NCBI RefSeq assembly: GCF_963259705.1
Contig: NC_081842.1
Span: 88,528,433 to 88,592,432, forward strand
Source of the DNA: Myotis daubentonii
Taxonomy: Eukaryota > Chordata > Mammalia > Chiroptera > Vespertilionidae
Direction of reading: 5' to 3'
Length of the DNA: 64,000 nt
A program made the translations under genes and the position numbers. This document shows positions 10,874-21,740 of this stretch, piece after piece. The number at the start of each line of letters is the position of its first letter. Position 1 is the stretch's first letter. The notes beneath the pieces are model-generated. The model did no database searches, had not been told where the DNA came from, and was given only the letters and a program-made list of their open reading frames with translations.

Positions 10874-11329
10874 CTATCCTATCTAATAAAAGAGAAACAT
10901 GGTAATTGGCGTACGACCGCTACCCTTCTCATTGGCTAATCAGCGAGATATGCAAATTAACTTCCAGCCAAGATGGTGGCCGGCAGCCAGGCAGCTTGAA
11001 ACTAACATGAGGCTTGCTTGCTTCAGTAACAGAGGAAACAAATGTTCCCAACCTGCCGCTGCAGGCCTCTGAGCCTGCAGTTTGAAACATAGTTACAAAT
11101 ATAGAAGCTAAACAAAACACCAGAAACCTGCTTTCATCCTGCCGGGATCTCAGAGCTGGAGTTGATACAGAGTTTTGATTATAGAACCTAAACAAACCAG
11201 ATACCTGTTTTCAGGAGCGGAGGCCTAAGAGCTGGAGCCAGAGCTAAAGCTGGCCCAGAATAAAATAAAAAAGAAAAAAAGGAGCAGTTGGGAGCTTCAG
11301 TCACCTGCCAGCCTGAAAACAGCCCTCAG

Positions 11330-11545
11330 CCCCTCACCCAGACTGGCCAGGCACCCCAGTGGGGATCCCCACCCTGAAGGGTGTGTGACCAGCTGCAAAC
11401 AGCCATCATCCCCTCATCCAGGCTGGCCAGGCACCCCAGTGGGGACCCCCACCCTGAAGGGTGTGTGACCAGCTGCAAACAGCCATCATCCCCTCATCCA
11501 GGCTGGCCAGGCAGCCCAGTGGGGACCCCCACCCTGATCCAGGAC
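11330..11545 (+). repeat. tandem repeat, 80-bp period, within Helitron
   Basis: Units such as gtgtgtgaccagctgcaaac start at 11381 and 11461, with a partial unit before. The same block, with fewer units, is present in inverted orientation at 52560-52730. Confidence 0.85.
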
Positions 11546-11689
11546 ACCTTTCAGGGCAAACCAGCCAGCCCCCACCCATGCACCAGGCCTCTACCCTATA
11601 TAGTAAAAGGGTAATATGCCTCCCAGCACCGGGATCAGTGGAGCTGCAAGGCCTCCCGGCACTGGGATCAGCGTGACGGGGGCAGCGCC

Positions 11690-12480
11690 CAAACCCCCTG
11701 ATCGCCCTGCGGCTCTGTGTGTGACAGGGGGAGGGGCCACAACCTCCCTATCTGCCCTGCTCTGTTCCTGACAGGGGAAGGTGGCCCAACCCCCTTATCG
11801 GCCCTGCTCTGTGCCTGATAGGGGGAGCTCCCCAATGCCCTGATCACCCTGCGACTCTGTGTGTGACAGGGTGCCGCGCCCCAACCCCCCCAACCCACGG
11901 GCCCTGCTCTGTGTGTGATGGGGTAGAGCCATAACCTCTCCATCGGCCCTGCCCTGAGTGTGACAGTGGTGGCGCCCCAACCCCCTGATCAGCCCTGCTC
12001 TGTGGGTGATAGAGGGTGGCACCCCAAACCCCTGATCCACCCTGCTCTGTGTGTGACAGGGGGCGGTGCCCCAACTCCCCTATCAGCCCTACTCTGTGAG
12101 TGACAGGGGGGAGCTCCTCAACCCCCTGATGGGCCCTGCTCTGTGCGTGACAGGGGGGAGCTCCCCAACCCCCTGATGGGCCCTGCTCTGTGCGTGACAG
12201 GGGGGAGCTCCCCAACCCCGTGATCAGCCCTGCTCTGTGCGTGACAGGGGGCAGCACCCCAACCCCCTGATTGGCCCTGCTCTGTGCGTGACAGGGGGTG
12301 GTGCCGCAACCTCCCCATTGACCCTGCCTTGAGTGTGACGGGGCGGTGCCCCAACCCCCCAATCGGCCCTACCCTGAGCGTGACTGAGGGTGGCATCGCA
12401 ACCTCCCGATCCGCCCTGCTCTGTGCATGACAGGGGGCAGCACCCCAACTCCCCAATCGGCCCTGCTCTGAGCCCGACCT
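11690..12480 (+). repeat. GC-rich minisatellite, 47-bp period, within Helitron
   Basis: About 17 diverged units built on accccctgatgggccctgct and ctgtgcgtgacaggggg; matching points at 12121, 12168 and 12215 give a 47-bp period. Because 47 is not a multiple of three, it creates chance ORFs in all frames. The counterpart in the inverted copy (51985-52440) has about 10 units. Confidence 0.88.
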
Positions 12481-12666
12481 GGGGCTGCATCTAGGGATTA
12501 GGCCTGCCCTCTGCTACCCGGGAGCAGGCCTAAGCCAGCAGGTCGTTATCTCCCGAGGGGTCCCAGACTGCGAGAGGACACAGGCCGGGCTGAGGGACGC
12601 CCCCCCCCCCCCCCGAGTGCACAAATTTTTGTGCACCGGGCCTCTAGTATATAATATATATATATA

Positions 12667-13664
12667 CACTGAGTGGCCAGATTATTATGATCACCTGATG
12701 TTTGTAGGCAAATTAGCCATACACTGCATCGTATGGGATATGGAAGCCGAAGGCCTGTTCGAACACCTTTGCTGTCTGCAGTTACCAAGATAAAACGTCT
12801 CCAATTCACACAGGAACACAAGGATTGGACAGTCAAGCATTGGAAAAAAGTCATGTGGTCCTATGAATCACGTTTCCAGTTGCATCATGCAGATGGCAGA
12901 GTGAGAATTTGGCAGAAACAGCATGAAAGCATGCACCCCACATGCATGAGTACAACCCTTCAAGCTGGTGGGGGCAGCGTTATGGCTTGGAGCTTTTTTC
13001 CTGGCATGATTTGGGCCCTTTAATTCATGTGGAGCAACGTCTGAATAGCACAACATACCTAAGTATCATCGCTGATCAAGTTCATCCCATCATGTTGATG
13101 ATGTATTCCAATGGAGATGGCTTCTTCCAACAAGACAATGCGCCATGCCACGGTGCTCATATTGTGCAGGAGTGATTTCAAGAACATGAGGGAGACTTTA
13201 CCTTGCTTAGGTGGCCCCCACAATCACCAGATCTCAATCCAATTGAGCATTTGTGGGATGAAGTTAAAAGAGCCATCAGGCAACTGGTTCCACAACCATC
13301 AAATCTCACAGAACTGGACAGTGCTATTCATCAGGAATGGTGTCAGATTACTCACATTGCCTTTCAACATCTTGTGGAGTCAATGCCAAGAGGAATCGCT
13401 GTAGTATTGAAGGTAAAAGATGGCCCAACGAAGTACTGCTGGGGTGGTCATAATAATCTGGCCATTCACATTCAAATATATCCCACGTTCAAAGGCTGTT
13501 AAATCACGTTGTTTACCCATATCTTCCGAAAAAAACCACTTCTACTGTTGTGGTAAACAACCTGCTTCCCTATTTATAATGGTCTGGCCCTCTAGCAACT
13601 TCAGTGCAAAATTATAGCTAATTTGCCTACAAACATCAGGTGATCATAATAATCTGGCCACTCA

Positions 13665-13667
<3 letters not shown>
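12667..13667 (+). mobile_element. Tc1-like DNA transposon with defective transposase
   Basis: A 1001-bp element flanked by TA-rich DNA, with about 51-bp terminal inverted repeats (12667-12717, 13617-13667) that appear identical over that length. Remains of a Tc1-family DDE transposase are clear: QFTQEHKDWTVKHWKKVMWS, FQQDNAPCHG, and PPQSPDLNPIEHLWDEVK near 13213-13266. The N-terminal DNA-binding part is missing. The first catalytic Asp of the usual WSDES motif is Tyr (WSYES, near 12860). There is a frameshift near 12990 and a stop at 13173-13175. It is therefore non-autonomous but has mobilisable ends. Confidence 0.92.

Positions 13668-13701
<34 letters not shown>
13668..13701. repeat. (TG)n(TA)n microsatellite
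   Basis: Alternating TG then TA dinucleotides between the Tc1 element and the next Helitron end. TA-rich DNA is the preferred target of both families. Confidence 0.95.
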
Positions 13702-14132
13702 CTAGAGGCCCGGTGCATGAAATTTGTGCACTGGGGGGAGGTGTCCCTCAGCCCAGCCTGCACCCTCTCCAATTTGGGACCCCTTGGGGGATCTAACTGC
13801 CGGTTTAGGCCTGTGGGATCGGGCCTAAACCGGCAGTTGGATATCCCTCTTACAATCCAGGATTGCTAGCTCCCAAGTGCTCGCTTGCCTGCCAGCCTGA
13901 TCACCCCTAACTACTCTCCTGCCAGCCCAATTGCCCCCAACTGCCCTCCCCTGCAGGCCCAGTTGCCCTCAACTGCCCTCCCCTGCTGGCCTGGTCACCC
14001 CTAACTGCCCTCCCCTCCTGGCCTGATCGCCCACAACTGCCCTCCCTTGCAGGCCATCTTGTGGCTGTGGGTGCCGCCATCTTTGTAATGGCATGAGAGT
14101 CAATTAGCATATTCCCTCTTTATTAGATAGGA
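13702..14132 (-). mobile_element. Helitron (Helibat-like), non-autonomous
   Basis: Minus strand: 5' TCCTATCTAATAAAGAGG at 14132 and 3' CTAG at 13702-13705, preceded by a gtgcacaaatttcatgcac hairpin. The interior is a degenerate repeat of aactgccctcccctgc-like units. It lies tail to tail with the composite Helitron across the Tc1 element. Confidence 0.88.
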
Positions 14133-14332
14133 TTACTGGTTCCGTTTCTCTAGAGGACTCTGACTAATCACCCAAGTAAAAGTCTCTCTTCTTCTGGCAG
14201 ATAAAGGGGAATTTTCTAGTCCTTCACTGCATATACTTTCAGGTACTGCCTCACTTATATAGCTCTTCCATTCAAGGGAGAAGATTGTGAGGAAAAGGAG
14301 CCACATAGCTGCAAACAAAACCCAGAAATCCA

Positions 14333-15840
14333 CCTGTATCTGTTTCCTAGGGCTGCTGTAATGGAGTATCACAAACTGGGTGGCTTAAAATAACAGAAAT
14401 GTATTCTCTCAGAGTTCTGGAAGCTATACATTTGAAATCAAGCTTGTCTGCCAAGCCCAAATCCTGAAACCTGTAGGGGAGAATCCTTCCCTGCCTCTTC
14501 CTAGCTTCTGGCAGCTTGCAGGCAACTTATGAATTACTAGAGGCCCAGCGCATGATTAAATAGTGCACGTGTAGGGTCCCCTAGGCCTTGCCTGCCATCA
14601 GGGCCATGTCCACCGCCCCCAACACCTCGCATGCTCCGTGGACGCTGCCGCCCCTTGCCCTCCACTGGATGCCAGGTTCTTACCTTCCCTGGGCCTGGCG
14701 TTCACCCACTTGGAGGATGCCTGTAGGCAGCAGCCCCATTGTGGAGCCGCTCTCAGCGCCCTCCCCTTTGGCCATGACCCGCGGGCCACGCCATCTGGTA
14801 TCGAGATGCCAGGATGTCCTTCTGCTCCACCGGCCTCTGCTCCGGCTGGGCTCGGGTAGTAACCGCCACCGTCACCACAGTCACCGTGTAAGAGTAAAGC
14901 CGGCAGGCCAGTGGCACACTCGAGTGCACACTCCCTTACACTCCCCCTTGCACCTCTCAAAGGTTAGCCCGTGCTGTTGAGTCCAGCCAATCTGGGAGCC
15001 CTGCTGCCCCACCTCCAGTCAATCTGCTCGCCCACCGGCCTCACACTCTCCCTCCCCCCCCCCCCCCCCCCCCCGCTCCTCGCAACTGCCTTCCCAACCA
15101 CCTTGGAGGCTGTCAGTGTTTTGAGCTGAACCTTACAACCTGGTGAAGGCGGGGAGGGCCACCTGACACACCAGGAAACTGAAGTCTGAGGCTGAATGTG
15201 AGAGCAGCTCCGCTCTGTTCCCTCCCATGGAGCCTGTCCTATCCCTCTGAGCCAAGTGCTCAGGTCCCGCCCCTCCATGACGTCAAGGGCCTATTGTGCC
15301 TCCCTGCCACCACCCACCGCCCGCCTCCCGCTGCCTGCCTCCCTCTGCTTCCCGCCCCCCCCATTCCCCCCGCCGCACCCTGGCCACCCACAGCACCTGG
15401 CTCTGCTCCCGCCTCCTGCCACCTTGGCTCCGTTCCTGTCTCTGCCACCTCTACTTTGCTCCCTTCTGCTGCGCTTGGCTTCCTTCTATATTATTTTCAG
15501 TCTTCACTCCCAGCCGGTATATGCAAATTAACCTCCATCTTGGTTGGGTTAATTTGCATATACTCACTCTGATTGGCTGGTGGGCGTAGCAAAGGTATGG
15601 TCAATTAGCATCTTTGTCTTTTATTAGTGTAGATAGCTTCAGCACTTCCATCTCTGCCTCTGTTGTCATAGCCTGGCATTCTCCCAGTGTGCCCATATCC
15701 AAATTCTGCTCTTGTTTGAACACCAGTCATATTGGACTTGATTCCATCTGCAAAGACCCTATTTACAAGTAAAGTCACATTCACAGGTACTGCAGTTAGG
15801 ACTTCACCATGTCTTTTTGGAGGACACATAATAATACCAC
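14333..15840 (-). repeat. MLT1-type MaLR LTR, split by a Helitron
   Basis: Left part: cctagggctgctgtaa and ctgggtggcttaaaataaca, an MLT1 3' end in reverse. Right part (15634-15840): caccagtcatattggac and tctgcaaagaccctattta. The Helitron at 14537-15633 separates the two parts. This is an old eutherian LTR. Confidence 0.8.
14537..15633 (-). mobile_element. Helitron (Helibat-like), 1.1 kb
   Basis: Minus strand: 5' TCTACACTAATAAAAGAC at 15633 and 3' CTAG at 14537-14540. The subterminal region has inverted octamer-like motifs atgcaaattaacc/ggttaatttgcat (about 15522-15558) around ccatcttgg. The interior is GC-rich with a long C tract (15054-15074). ORFs inside show no known domain. Confidence 0.85.
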
Positions 15841-16831
15841 CTTAACTTATCAACTTAATTCATTAGTCAAAAAGTTCACCAAGTATTTGACAAAACCAAA
15901 TATTGACTAAGAGGACCAATCAGATGATCTAAGGAACCAATAGAAAACATTTCAAAACTGAATTAACTATCTTCACATTGGATATCATACAAGAGAATAC
16001 TGTATTCACAACACAAGTACAGGTTGTAACAAAAGGGCTGTGATCAGAGAAAAGCATAGTTCCTACACTTTAAAAGTGACAACATTTAATCAATGCAAAT
16101 CAGTACCACATGATTAATTTGGAAGATAAAGTTATAGAACTCTTCACAGCCTTAGAGCAATAGACAGAGATAGTTACTTCGAGGAAATAAAGGAACATAA
16201 AGAAATAATTCAGCATGTATGTTGTCTATCAAAAGTTCCAGAAATACAGAATAAGAGAAAATCAAGGGGGAAAATAATCAAATATGTAATTGAAGAAAAT
16301 TTCCCTTAATGCTCAAAACCACAAATGTGATTTACAAGAGTGATCTGTAAAAATTAATAAACAGAAACCTCATTTAAAATAAAGTCAGGAGGCCAGAAGG
16401 GGGAGCTCTCATATCCCACATAGATCCCAGAGCCTAATAGGAACAACTTTGCTTATAACAGCTCTCTAAAATTCCTCTTTTCTGTAAAAGAGGGACTTCT
16501 GCATGCAGTTCCCCATTAGACAGGATGCCCTGAATTTCAATTCTTTATTGTTTACAAATATAAACTCGTTTTGCTGCAGAAATATCAGGCTGTCTATTTA
16601 GTTAAAGGTCAATAGCTTGAAATAGTAAGACAAGAAAAAGTTGTGTCTTAGACAATTATTTGTGAAATTTCAAAACTCTTAGGGCTCAGAGAAATTGCTA
16701 AAAGCTTCCCAAAAGGAAAAGTACTATCCATACAGGAACTGATGCATTGCAAACCATGCACATGCCATTTCCTAGCATTGTGTCCCAAACTGAGAAATGT
16801 TTCCAGAAACTGGTAGTGCTATTATATTGGA
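15841..16831. other. mostly unannotated; possible old L1/HAL1 ORF1 relic
   Basis: Around 16150-16330 the plus strand has A-rich sequence reminiscent of L1 ORF1 (gttccagaaatacagaataa, attgaagaaaatttccctt), too decayed for firm assignment. Nothing else is recognised. Confidence 0.35.
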
Positions 16832-17041
16832 CTAGTGGCCCAATGCACGGATTCATGCACATTGAAAGGAAATTAGAAGAAATATTTTAATATCGCTATT
16901 CACCCTTTCTCTATAATAGAAATGTCAACCAAATTCATGATCGACAGTGACAGATGGAAACACATGTGTGTGATTGGTGCCAGTGAGAGGTTTATATGTA
17001 TTGTGCATGCGCAAGTCAACTTAGCCTTTCATATGTATAGA
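16832..17041 (-). mobile_element. short Helitron (Helibat-like), diverged
   Basis: CTAG at 16832 with a hairpin-like gcacggattcatgcac. The far end tatgtataga at 17041 is read as TC on the minus strand. The interior differs from the other Helitrons here, so it is a separate subfamily. Confidence 0.65.
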
Positions 17042-17958
17042 ATAAACTTGCTTAATTAGACCTGCTTTCTGATGTAGGTAAACTTTTTCCAGCCCAGTGA
17101 AGCACCCCACCTTCTCTTTCAGGTAATTGTCAGCAACACAGCAATAAATATCAACACAAAGCAGATTATTATTGTAGATCACTCAGGGAGAACAATGGGT
17201 AAAGTATTTATCTGCTGCAGTGTTTGACTATATTCTGCGCAGTGAGAAAACCTGAAGTCATTTTCAAGGTCCATCATTTCTTACTTTTTTTCAGTCAGGT
17301 CAAGTTTCTAAGCTTTCTAAATCCCTGTTTTCTGGCTAGTGAAAAGAAAATAGGGTTCCACTGAGTCTCCTATCTACCTATTCCAGGACTTCTGTGAGGA
17401 CCAAATGAGATGAGGCACGGGAAAACACTTCACAGACATTTGGTTAAAGTAGTAAATGTTTCCACCTGGCTATACTAGTAAAGCAAGTCATGTTCCTGGA
17501 CTGAAGAAATTGCAAGGAGGCTAGTCATTGCTAGGGAGAGGAAGCCAGGCATTGCTACGTAATGTCATTACCCAGCACCCACAGCCATCATTTCTGGGCT
17601 GGGCTGGGCTGGGCTGGGCTGTGGGCCGCATTTTGTACCATGGGGTCTCAGCAGACGGTCATCAAAGCCCCTGGTGCCTAGCTGGGGGACACTCAATTGT
17701 AGGGTGAGACCTCGCCCCCAGGGTGACTTTTCCTCTCCTGGCATAACACTGGTCACACAGTTTGGACCCCCTGACCTTTCCTCCCTAGAGATAATATCTA
17801 TGCCTCAGCAGTATTTCAGCTCCAGGCTCAGATAAGCAACAAAACCAGCCACAGCTGCATTGAATAATGACCCCCTGCCCTGGTGCCAGCCAATCAATCA
17901 GTGGAGACCACAACCCTGAAAAGACATACCTGGAAAACTGCTCAGTATTCTATTAAGA
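17042..17958. other. unannotated; MIR half and short GGGCT repeat
   Basis: 17390-17462 resembles the 3' half of a MIR SINE (gaggaccaaatgagatgag ... gtagtaaatgtt). 17597-17622 is about five copies of ggctg. No gene is seen. Confidence 0.45.
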
Positions 17959-18177
17959 CAGTGGTTCTCAACCTTGGCTGCACATTAGAATCACCTGGGA
18001 ATCTTTTTAAAATCCTGATTTCTGGGCCTCATCCTCCGGAAATTCTGTTTCTTTGTTACTAATGTGGCCCCATCCCATAACAAAGAAACAGAATTTCTGG
18101 AGGATGAGGCCCAGAAATCAGGATTTTAAAAAGATTCCCAGGTGATTCTAATGTGCAGCCAAAGTTGAGAACCACTG
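17959..18177. mobile_element. MER5A-like hAT element forming a near-perfect palindrome
   Basis: Starts CAGTGGTTCTCAACC, ends in its near-complement, and is flanked by tattaaga (17951-17958) and tcttaaga (18178-18185), an 8-bp hAT duplication with one difference. The two halves are inverted copies of about 100 bp with only about two mismatches, around a loop of roughly 20 bp. Standard MER5A copies are only partly self-complementary. Confidence 0.85.
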
Positions 18178-20234
18178 TCTTAAGATCTTTCCCTAGGGCC
18201 TTCCCTAAATTCTCCTCCCTTAAACCCTTAGGACAGAGGACCCAGTGTGCATTCCCTCAGGCAGCGCCCCTGTGCTTTTCCTGTCCTTCACCCTCTACCC
18301 CCTGGCCTCAGGTACGTTACCATTAGCTTCCTCACTCCCAAGCTCCAAGGGCCCTTCCTTTACCTCCTTAACTTGTTTCCTGAGCCCATTTCTTCTGGGA
18401 ATTGCTTTTTCTACCTCTGTAATTTACCAGATAAATGTTCTTTTACAGTTTGGGTATTGGCTCTGAATTCTTTCCCAGCCAGAACCCTAGTACCGAGGTT
18501 GCTGAACCTAGGTTTGGTCTGATCCCAACGGTCTGACATGTGGTGCCATTCCCTACACCTATAACAATAAGATATTTTAAATGAATCAATTCGTTAACTA
18601 CAAACTTGGGTGTTTTAACCTTATCTACTTAGTTGCTATTTATCACCTGTATCCTTGAGAACCAAACAAGCAGTCTGATGAAGTTCAGGAAAACTACGCT
18701 CACCAATAGGTAAAGATGAAATCTGAAGTTCATTTGACTTTTATAGGTTTTCTACTGAGTATCTGATAAAGAGACTAATATGTTAGCAAAGTCCCATGGA
18801 ATAAAACGGCATTATTTTCAGAAGAAATTATATTGTAAACAATTAAGAGCCAGTGGTCTCAGTAGGCTAAAGTGACCAGAACTATCTTGGAGACAGGAAG
18901 AACTAAGAGAGGAACAAATGGAAAGACAGAGGCCCAGAAAGATGCCCTTGAAGAAGGAGAAGGAGACAGGGCTGAGTAAGAGGCATGCGTACAATTTAGA
19001 CTGAGCCATAACACTCGGTCTTATTAATTATTAATTAAAGATTAATGTCTTGGTTATGTTTTTTAACCTGTCTTCAAGAAATTCAGTAGTTTCTATGGTT
19101 TGGTACTGTAGGTTTGCTTAATTTGGCATTTTAAAAAATAGCTTTTCCTTTTTAGTTTCCTAATAAAATTCCTTTTGAAAAAAATAGTAAGACAAAATGC
19201 ATATGACATCAGTACAACAGAGGATCCCTGAGCTCCAGATATAAGTTCTGTCTGACTTATAAAGTATTTGCATGAGAACTGAACCTCATGTACAAAACTG
19301 TGTTTGGCTGAGGACAAAGCTATTATCAGTATTCAAAACAATAGAAAATATATGAATTTGATTACATTCTGGAAGTGTCGAAAACAGATAAATTAATATC
19401 TGTTAAAGATTTTTATAGTTATAAAATGCATACTTTAAGTATAATGCATACTTCATAACACAAATAAATTAATATTTAGAACCAACCTAAAATGTTTTAA
19501 GGTACATTACTTAAAAATCATTAAGAAAGAAACGGTGGCTTCTGCCAGCACTCTGTCTGGGGAAAGCTGTCCCTCCAGCTCTCACCCTTTCAATCTGCTG
19601 ACCCAGCATTAGAGCTCAGAGGGAGTGAGTCTGGACTTTCAGCTGAACTCTCGTCTCTCAGCACTGGCAAATTTCATAAGATCTCCACAACCCGAATAAG
19701 CTAAATCTAACAGAAGGGGTGGGTCAAGATGATCACTCACTCAACTGGAAGCCTGTGTTCTTGTAGGCCTTTGGGCTTCTTTTTAGTAAAGTGATGTTGC
19801 CAAGAAAAAAAGATGATCTGTCTCTGAAGTTGACTTACCTGCCAAGAAAGGTAGATATGATAGGTATGGTGCAGAGACAGTAGATCAAGATTGATGACAT
19901 AAGTGTCAAAGAGGGACGTTTCTACTTAATCCATTACGGGTCTTCTAAGTGTACCAGTGCCAACTGGAACATTGTTTTGGTTCTGCCAGGCAAACTTTCA
20001 AAGTGTAATTATTTCATGGCACTTATTTTATGTGTGGGTTTATAAAACAAGAGTATACATTAGGTAATTTGAGTTCTTAGCAATTAAAGTTTTATCTTAA
20101 TACACTGGTCTACCAAAAACATTAAAAATTAAAATAAATAAAATCATTAAAATATTTTTTTAAAAAAAGGAATTGGAACATTAGAAATGTAGATCTAAAA
20201 CTAGGACTTTAAGATCAGATAATACATTTTATTA
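18178..20234. other. no recognised gene or repeat
   Basis: Mostly AT-rich unique-looking DNA. ORFs of up to 91 codons near 18245-18522 and others show no known motif. No splice or promoter logic is visible. Confidence 0.5.
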
Positions 20235-20352
20235 TCCTATTAATAAAGAGGTAATATGCAAATGGTCATTATACTGTGACGCCTAATGACCTATCAGCAG
20301 GAGGGCGGGGCAGCGAGCTACTCACACACAGATTCATGTGCAGAGCCACTAG
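20235..20352 (+). mobile_element. minimal Helitron (118 bp)
   Basis: A|TCCTATTAATAAAGAGG at the 5' end, tatgcaaatgg subterminally, and a 3' hairpin-like cacagattcatgtgc followed by CACTAG|T. One of the shortest complete copies here. Confidence 0.8.
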
Positions 20353-20749
20353 TTTTTAGGATATTTTTGTATCACATAGAGGTTTAAGTTTGATAAATAT
20401 TTGAATTTATTAGAGACTTGGAATATTATGGGCAAAGTCTGTTCACATAAAAAGCATAATAAAGCCTAAAGAAACCTGAATCAGAAATTAAATCTCAAAA
20501 TCTTTCAAAGATTCATGTCTTGGTTCTGTGAAAGATGTGATTTCTACATTATATAAAATTCAATTTCCATGTCATGCAACTAGTGGTTGATAGTAATATA
20601 TATTTTTTTAAACTTCAGGTACAAATAGTTTGGTCAATAACTGAGATTTATTCCAGTGAAATTTCCAAGTGTGTTTTATTATATGTGAGACCATTCCATA
20701 CTAAATGCTTTTGGTTTATGATACACTATCATTAACACATCCCTTTGCT

Positions 20750-21740
20750 TGTTTGATTTTGTCATATTTAATTTTATTATACTTCCTCTTCAGATTCTAT
20801 TCCAATTAATATCATACCTGCCCCCAACCCCCTTTGGTCTATGCTAATGTGTTTTATTTCCTAGAAAATGTCTATATCACTAAAACATTTAGTTCCTTTT
20901 GTATTCAGGTGTTTTTAATTTATACAAATGATATTGCACTATGTATTTTTTTTTCTTACTTGGCATGTTTTCAAGAGTTATCCATGTAGCTTTGATTACA
21001 TCTAGTTCATTATTTCTGACTTCTTCATAGCATTCTATAATATGCATCATCACATTTTATCTATCCATTATCTCAGCGATGGACAACTATGGTGCCTCCA
21101 AATGCTTACCTTCACAAATAGTGCTGAGATGAACTTATCTTTTTTTTTTTTGAACTTATCTTTTATCTTTTCCTTCATGGGCCTGTGCAAGATTATCTCT
21201 GGGCATATTACCAGGACTGGGATTTCTGAATCATATATTATATGCATATTTATTTATCTATCTTATTTGTCTTTCCAAAGAACCAGCTCTTGGTTTTGTT
21301 GATCTCTCCCTTTTGCTTTATTCATTCATTCATTCATTCATTCATTCATTCATTCATTTATCGTCATTCTCTGTTTTATTGAGTCTGCCTCTATCTTTAT
21401 TTTCTTCCTTTTACCCCCACCAGCTTTACTCAATTGTTTCTTCTCTATCTTGTTGGCTTGAACTCCCAGCTCATTTGTTTTTAATTATTCTAGTTTTCTA
21501 ACAAATATATTCAAAACAACAATGTCTCCATTAAACATTTCTTTACTAATGTTCCTTAGATTTGATATATAGTACACTGATTTTTAGTTCTGAGTATTTC
21601 ACAAGTTTCCCTCATGTTTTTTTCTGGCTAAGCAAAGGTCATTTAGTAGTATGCTATTTCAAATCTCCAAACACATGTGATTTTAAAAGGCATTCTGGTT
21701 TGCCTTTTTTTGCAGAAGAGTTGGCTAAATATGTTGGAGT
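20750..21740 (-). repeat. old LINE-1 fragments (ORF2/3' part), minus strand
   Basis: Reverse of L1 ORF2-type sequence: atccattatctcagcgatgg and tagtgctgagatgaac near 21060-21140, and caaagaaccagctcttgg near 21277. Interrupted by an (ATTC)n tract at 21321-21358. Too diverged for subfamily. Confidence 0.6.

Larger units (their letters stand above)
10877..12647 (+). mobile_element. composite Helitron of two fused units
   Basis: The 5' end is A|TCCTATCTAATAAAAG. The 3' end is hairpin gtgcacaaatttttgtgcac (12617-12636), then CGGGCCTCTAG|T. Near 11594 a second Helitron 5' end (cctatatagtaaaagggtaa) follows a degenerate 3' end (gcaccaggcctcta), so two units are joined head to tail. The same junction occurs in the minus-strand copy at 51803-53132. 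The upstream unit lacks a proper hairpin. It carries no Rep/helicase gene, so it is non-autonomous. ORFs inside it derive from tandem repeats. Confidence 0.85.
9887..14165 (+). repeat. MLT2-type ERVL LTR, split by a nest of DNA transposons
   Basis: The left part (9887-10280) shows MLT2 hallmarks: tcagttttatatgtcaac, gggtgttttaggaggagatt and gagccaattccttaataaat. The right end (ttccgtttctctagaggac, then tctgactaatca) reappears at 14133-14165. Everything between is younger insertions. MLT2 LTRs are old eutherian ERVL sequences. Confidence 0.75.

Noticed and set aside
11690..12480. Possible CRISPR-like array
   Set aside because: Units are contiguous and diverged without unique spacers, in a eukaryotic Helitron.
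11668..12490. Overlapping ORFs of 71-172 codons
   Set aside because: Products of the 47-bp minisatellite, whose length is not a multiple of three, so every frame looks similar.
14588..14980. 130-codon ORF
   Set aside because: GC-rich Helitron interior with overlapping ORFs on both strands; no known domain.
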